DNA of 64,000 bases, from positions 62,001-126,000 of the forward strand of contig NW_003101668.1 in assembly GCF_000003855.2 (NCBI RefSeq). The letters run 5' to 3'. The notes under the pieces were generated by a model that was not told the origin of the DNA, searched no databases, and saw only the letters and a list, made by a program, of their open reading frames with translations. Shown here piece after piece: positions 58,525-64,000 of this stretch. Within the stretch, counting starts at the first letter, position 1. Each line of letters opens with the position of its first letter. The translations under genes were made by a program, and so were the position numbers. The stretch is from Blastomyces gilchristii SLH14081. Its lineage: Eukaryota; Ascomycota; Eurotiomycetes; Onygenales; Ajellomycetaceae.

Positions 58525-58627
58525 CGACCGACGCAGGACTCGAACCTGCAATCTTCCGCAGACTGGAAAGTCGGACGTGAATCCGGTGAACCGGAAACGG
58601 ATGCGTTAGCCATTACGCCAGCCGGCC
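58525..58627 (-). tRNA. tRNA-Arg(CCG) with a 30-nt intron
   Basis: On the minus strand the 7-bp acceptor stem is GGCCGGC / GTCGGTC. The D-arm is GCGT..ACGC, the anticodon stem is TCCGT/GCGGA with loop TT-CCG-G..T, and the T-arm is GCAGG-TTCGAGT-CCTGC. The mature length is 73 nt. A 30-nt intron (58561-58590) follows the base 3' of the anticodon, the standard nuclear position. A and B boxes are intact, and a T6 Pol III terminator begins five bases after the 3' end. The CCG anticodon reads CGG codons. Confidence 0.92.
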
Positions 58628-61600
58628 AGTGATGTTGGGTTTTCTGGGGAAGTGTGCGCACACTAAGTTAAGCTGTGGTGGAGATATTGTAGTTAGGTTA
58701 GGTAAGTTAGCAATTAACCGAGGTAACTAATCTATCTAGCCTAGTTCGCCAGATCCCGGGCCCCATGCCAACCTTATGCTGGCTGAACCTTGGTACGATC
58801 CGGGCTGGGCGGTGGCTGGATTGGCCGAGGCTACGCTACGGTAGGGCTTAATTAACTATTTAAAGCCAACATCATCAAGATATATCATATTGCAATTTAC
58901 AGATATTTCTCTGATAATATCAATGAATGATATCACAACTACAGTTCTCCCCTGGTCTAGATTGTGATTCTGCTAAGATATTATTTGTCCCAAACTGGTT
59001 CATTCTCAACACCTCCAGCAGGAGGATAACTTTGCAACATCACCATTCTGCAGGAGACCATTTCAACATATCATTCATTTATCTCTTTACTTACTTTTGT
59101 GTTTATTTTGCCACTTCAAAAGCGCAGATATATACGACATTGATCAACTGGCCTCAAGGAGTTTTTGCATAGTCAATATAACATATTCTTAAATGATATT
59201 ACTTACTCCCATTGAGCAGCACAATTCCTCGATCTTTTTGATACAGGCATGTATTTCTTGATCCAGCACGGAGTTCTAACTGAACGATATTAGCGTTCCT
59301 ATACAGTACAACCCGTGTTTAGATAGAATCATCCCCAGCAGTTCTTCTTTTATAAAAAAATAGAAAACCCTGCTGAGAAAGATGAAGTCCCCGAGCAAGG
59401 ATCGCAGATGCATTCCAAACGAACATGTGGCCCCCTTCCGCTCAATCATTATCTGCCATTAATATTTTCTCCATGTAATACCATACCGGATGACATGTAG
59501 TTCGTTCCAGATGGCATATATTGGGGCTCCTCATTCAAACTGCCAACATTCTGCCTCTCTCTAAATCTTGTCTGGGTCCTTCAAAATCGTTCCTGACTTC
59601 AATCATCAACTTTTGCTTGATCCTATTGCTTGTTAGCGTGATTCAGCTGCTGAGTGGTTGCTTTGACATTTAGCTTTCATGGACGCGTCTGGAGGTTGTG
59701 CTATGTTACATGTACATAGAAGAGCTGGGGAAGAATAGTTCACAAAAGCTTTTCAGTTAACATCCCTTGTGTAATCTATAATGAGGTTGTATAGATGTGG
59801 GGGTGGTTCGTGAACTGATCTTGTTTGGTGATTCATATTCCTTTGAGTCTACTATTGCATATTAATAAGTAACTAATTAATATAGTTATGATTCAATCTG
59901 ATCAAACTACATTGTTACCTCTGAATAATTCATGTTGTTATTATTTTGTTAATTTTTATTTGCATTTAATTTAATCATTTTTCATGTCCCTGTGTTAAGT
60001 TAGTTACTTGTCGGTGTCAAATTTGATACACTTCTTTTCCTTCTTTCACCAATTCACAGCCAAGCCCCTGCGCGGGTCACAACCAGGTCGTCACCAAGCA
60101 ATCCCGTTGTCCAAGCCAAGTCCGGGAACAGCTAACTAGTTAACTAGCTAGAGTCAAATGAAGAAAAAAGATCACGAACAAGCATCCATCGCGCGATATC
60201 AGGCAGCGCCATTATTGTTTTTGGGCCGTGTCCCGCGCCCGGAATCTCCAGCGGACTAAATTCTAATCAGGCGATATAAAACTTTTCGGTGGGCAAAGGG
60301 AGTAGGGAACTCGGGCAATTGAAAATTCACTATGGCCCAAGTAGCTGCTGTCAAGCAATCATTTAACTTATGTAACTATGCCATTGTGTCATGGGGACGT
60401 CCCGAAGACTCACAGATAACCGGGGCGTTCGCTGTCGTCGGCTGTTGGTTGCAACACGGCGGTCATCCCCAGCACGCCCGCCAATCATCAACAATGCTGC
60501 ACAGTTCGACCCGAGCGGGAGTCACTAACGGACTATCAGGTTGCGAAAGGCTTTCTTCTCCAGCCCTGCACCCGCGATGGAGCGGTTCGTCAGCCGCATG
60601 AACGCTTCTTGGGTAGTGTGATAGGGAGAACGCTGGGGCGAGGGCGGGAAACAGCACGAATAAAAGAGCGCAGCAATCCGGGAACGGAAGATGTGTCTCA
60701 TCTAGCCAGCCGGCCTTCGTTGCCCAAGTTTTTTGCGTTTGCGGTTCCTTCCAGCAGTTCCGTGATGATTTGCATGAACTGCATTGGCGAACTGCTTTTG
60801 GGGACGGACTAACGATGTGTAAACAGCCACCAGCGCCCATACACAGCCGCAACGCCCGGGGTTTCTCCCAGCTGCATCCAGGAGGTAGTTCTTTAAGGGA
60901 TTGGCCGGAGCGATTTTCACCCAACGTGAGATGAACTAAGGCAACTTTATTTTCGGGCTTTGTTCACCTTATACTTCCTGCCTTCATCACGGCCCAAGCC
61001 TGGGATACAGTCGCCTCTTCGAAGTCAGGAGAACGTCTTTCCCACTCATTTTTTGAACAATCGGAATTTTTTTTTTTTTTTTTTTACACCATGCAGCAGT
61101 TATAATCCCTTGGGGTAGTGGGCGGGCAAGATTACTACTGGCAGAGAAGTCAACATTTTACATGCTTTTTGGGCATGCGTATTTACACTCCAGTTGGGCA
61201 AACAAAATTTCAGACCACTAGACGGCAGATTTCTCCTAAATTCGGGCGCTTTGTTGATGTCATTTCAGCTCGAAGTGGCAGAGGGGTTTGCGCATGGGGG
61301 ATGGGGTGTCCTGCATTTATTTCTCGGCGATTGAACCATCTTGAGGCATGGGCAATCGAAGATCGATTTATGTGAAGTAAAAATGAAGAATGTAGCGGTG
61401 ACTTCACCGCTTTCGACCACTCCCTCCTGTCCATACTTAATACATTATGTATCACATTGATAGCCCTTTTCTCTATCCTTAGGGGGTTTTTACCTTTGCG
61501 TAGGAAGGAAGAACCCCGCTGATATTACAACAGCGAAGATCATGCAAAATTAATAATATACATACTCTGTGCATACAATCATATAAAAATGATGATATGG

Positions 61601-62162
61601 GTGGCGTTTCAGAAGGAAAAAAAGAAAAGAAAAATTCCAAGACGTCGGGGCGATCTGCTGGCCGGATGTCGGCCTGATAGTTACTAGTTACTAGTTACAC
61701 TACGAAGATAGTTAGTTACATGCCACATGGTCGTCGTCGCGAATATGCTGTGTTGCCTTCCAGACAATATGGGAAGAAGTGGAATAACCTGCAGTATAGT
61801 ATGTATGGACGAATTTATTCCATCTGTTATTTACTCGGAGCCTCCGGCCGACGTGTAATTCAACAACAACGCCCAGCCAGACACACGGTTAGTGTCCCGG
61901 CTAACTCTCAGATAGTCAGATATTGCCCCCCCATGCTGATTGAAAGAATTCTTCCGCGCGCCCTGTTTGGGGGGGTTCAATCCCACATCGCCCCACGGAT
62001 TGCTGATGATGATGGCCGGAGCGAGATAGATGATTATTAGCTGGTCGGCGGGAGATGCAACAGTTCGTGACAATCCATGACAATTCACTGGATTCCTATG
62101 CCAAATCCCTGCTGCATAGAATCCGTTCATTATCATTTCTTTTCATTTCTTTTTTCTTTTTC

Positions 62163-62194
<32 letters not shown>

Positions 62195-64000
62195 CATTAC
62201 AACTTTTTACGCGGTACTTTCAACCGCCTGAAATTGAATATGACCCCTCCCTCTCCATGAAACTCCCTAGACAAGGACCCAGAATATTTGAGTTAAGATC
62301 ATACTCCAAGGGCAGCAGCACTGTTTTGGTTTCCCTCGTTTACAATGCCAACTAATCTAATATCAACTTTCAATAGTTGCGAAAAATCTAGCATTTCCCC
62401 TGTCGCGCAAGTTTTCCGCTTGTTAAGTAAGGTAAGTCTTCTCAAGGTTTATATGTATGAGATCCCTTGCAAGTGAGGCTTCTGATGGAGACGTTGGTGG
62501 CACAGTCCCTTGCATTGTGCGATGGTACACACGATTTATACTTCTACAGGGGCTACGACTACTACACCGGGCCCACACACCACACCGTGTGTCGTGGAGT
62601 GAACATTCGGGGATTTTTTTTTTTTTTTTTTTGGTTCATTTTTCTGCTCACCGCATGGATATATTCCCTGATACGTCGATTGGCCAAAATGAAAAAGGGA
62701 CAGTCACTGAGCCAATTTCTTATTTGGGGGCTAGTTCACACTGTTTTCAAAGCGAAGGATATGTACACCGCAACATGTATGTCGGACATTATCATCTCTC
62801 ATAAGAGTGTTCAGTGGGTGACCTGACCTACGGCTGAACATACGATTTGAGAACCCCTCCTTTTTTCTTTTTTAGGGTACAGACCATCTAATAATAGGTG
62901 TCATATTGCGCGTAGCCACGCTATCAATTGCGATCATCATAGATCATGCCCTCAGGTGAAGATGAAAATTCATAGAGAAATAGTAGAAATGCAATGGAAG
63001 AAAAACCCCATCTCATTTAATTGTGCCCCAGCTCTGCCGTTCGACTTCACCTCAGGGCATGGCAACTGGGTTCGACCTACCACGTCCTGTTCGCCGTTGC
63101 TCAAGATTCTTCACCGCATGCTCCATCCAGCGCAAAAGCAGGGAGGCACCATGTATTTGCATGTACTGTTCATGTACATGTACATGCAACGTACAAAGAG
63201 TAGAGAAATTCCTCATTGGCGGAATACTCTTTAATAGTCTTTCTAGACGCCTCATTCTCAATTTCATGGGGGCGGCTATCTACAGTACATATTCCCATAG
63301 CCGCGATGTCTTCTGGAGGACGAGTTTTAGCTGCGATCTGCGCTTGTTCGGCAGACACATGTAGAACATTGGAGCAACCTCGTTTAATGACCGTCTTGGT
63401 TGGTCCTAGTGAAGTGAAGACACGAAGGAAAGTCGTAATTTTGAGTTCGATGTTTTCCATTCCCTTCTCAAGCTGCCGAGAGGTTCATTATGATTGAGGA
63501 TAGAAAGGGTGTTGAAAACGAGGTGCGCAAGGACCATCGCCGGTCTTATTATCGCTTTAGTTTTATACAAAACATGTGCTGTACCTGCGGCCGTGCAACT
63601 TGCAGGGTGATTCAACAGATTTGAAGCATAGCTAGATGCTTTGTACTCTGTATCACCAGCGGAGATATATAGTGTCCAGTGTAGCTGGTCTATCTATCTC
63701 CCTTTTTTCGTCTTGTCTTTCGCTTTTGAGAAACCATTTAACTAACGGCTGGAGCTGCCTGCCCTATGAGGATTCCGACTTTGTAGTAGAGATAATATAC
63801 GTGTAGATACGCAAATTTATATAAAAGCTCAATGATAATAAGAAACAGACAGACAGAAAGAAAAACTTCAGACCGATCTTTTCTGAAGTCGTAGTACTAA
63901 AAGCTGACAACGTATTGAAATAGAGGTAGTTAACGTTAAGGGCAAATACTAAGCCAAAAAAAAAAAAAAAAAAAAAAAGGAACTAAATCGGGTTGTTCAC
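58628..64000. other. Gene-poor region at the right end
   Basis: No gene supported. It holds T runs at 61069-61086, 62169-62187 and 62616-62632, an A run at 63957-63978, and the palindrome CATGTACATGTACATG at 63171-63186. Frames at 60332-60924 are open on both strands in GC-rich DNA without a recognisable domain. Composition alternates between AT-rich (59840-60000) and GC-rich (60400-60920). Confidence 0.5.
63171..63186. repeat. Palindrome CATGTACATGTACATG, copy 2
   Basis: Identical to 14803-14818. Confidence 0.9.

Noticed and set aside
60332..60924. ORFs open on both strands in GC-rich DNA
   Set aside because: No domain, no splice support, and both strands equally open; I could not choose a coding strand.

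Overview
The window reads as nuclear DNA of a filamentous ascomycete, most likely an onygenalean fungus (Ajellomycetaceae, Blastomyces/Histoplasma/Emmonsia-like). The reasons are short GT-AG introns of about 50-110 nt, protein families typical of Eurotiomycetes, and an abrupt change from an AT-rich, CpG-depleted, RIP-like isochore to a gene-bearing mosaic. Genus and species are inference; I cannot search a database. Layout: (1) 1-9449 is an AT-rich repeat graveyard with no intact gene. It holds relict reading frames on both strands, a candidate tRNA-headed SINE-like insertion (1247-2327) with 14-bp target-site duplications, and a possible Ty3/gypsy LTR end. (2) 9450-31855 carries a sugar transporter (+), the O-mannosyltransferase Pmt2 (+), a Rab GTPase with a large insertion (-), a choline-transporter-like protein (+), a large disordered nuclear-looking protein (-) and an aldo-keto reductase (-). 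(3) 31856-35071 is a 3.2-kb stretch without a gene. (4) 35072-42340 carries a SelO/Fmp40 pseudokinase (+, six exons including one of 10 nt), a UIM-containing protein (+) and a seven-knuckle CNBP/Gis2/Byr3 protein (-, seven exons). (5) 44518-54887 is compact and rich in genome-maintenance genes: F-box/WD protein (-), Sae2/Ctp1 (+), Pex16 (+), RNase H2 catalytic subunit (-) and Mif2/CENP-C (+). (6) 54888-64000 is gene-poor; I can support only an intron-containing tRNA-Arg(CCG) on the minus strand and one weak membrane-protein ORF. Several genes are divergent pairs sharing short promoters: Rab/CTL, F-box/Sae2 and RNase H2A/Mif2. The last has a perfect MluI cell-cycle box, which suits a replication/centromere pair. 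The genes otherwise look like ordinary chromosomal genes, not one pathway or cluster. Exon boundaries were worked out by hand; for every spliced gene the exon lengths sum to a multiple of three. The weakest model is the 5' end of the sugar transporter. I found no CRISPR array, bacterial feature or convincing new multi-gene system. The most unusual items are the SINE-like element, the SelO and CNBP micro-exons, the Rab insertion, a possible AF4-like domain, and a recurring intergenic palindrome.
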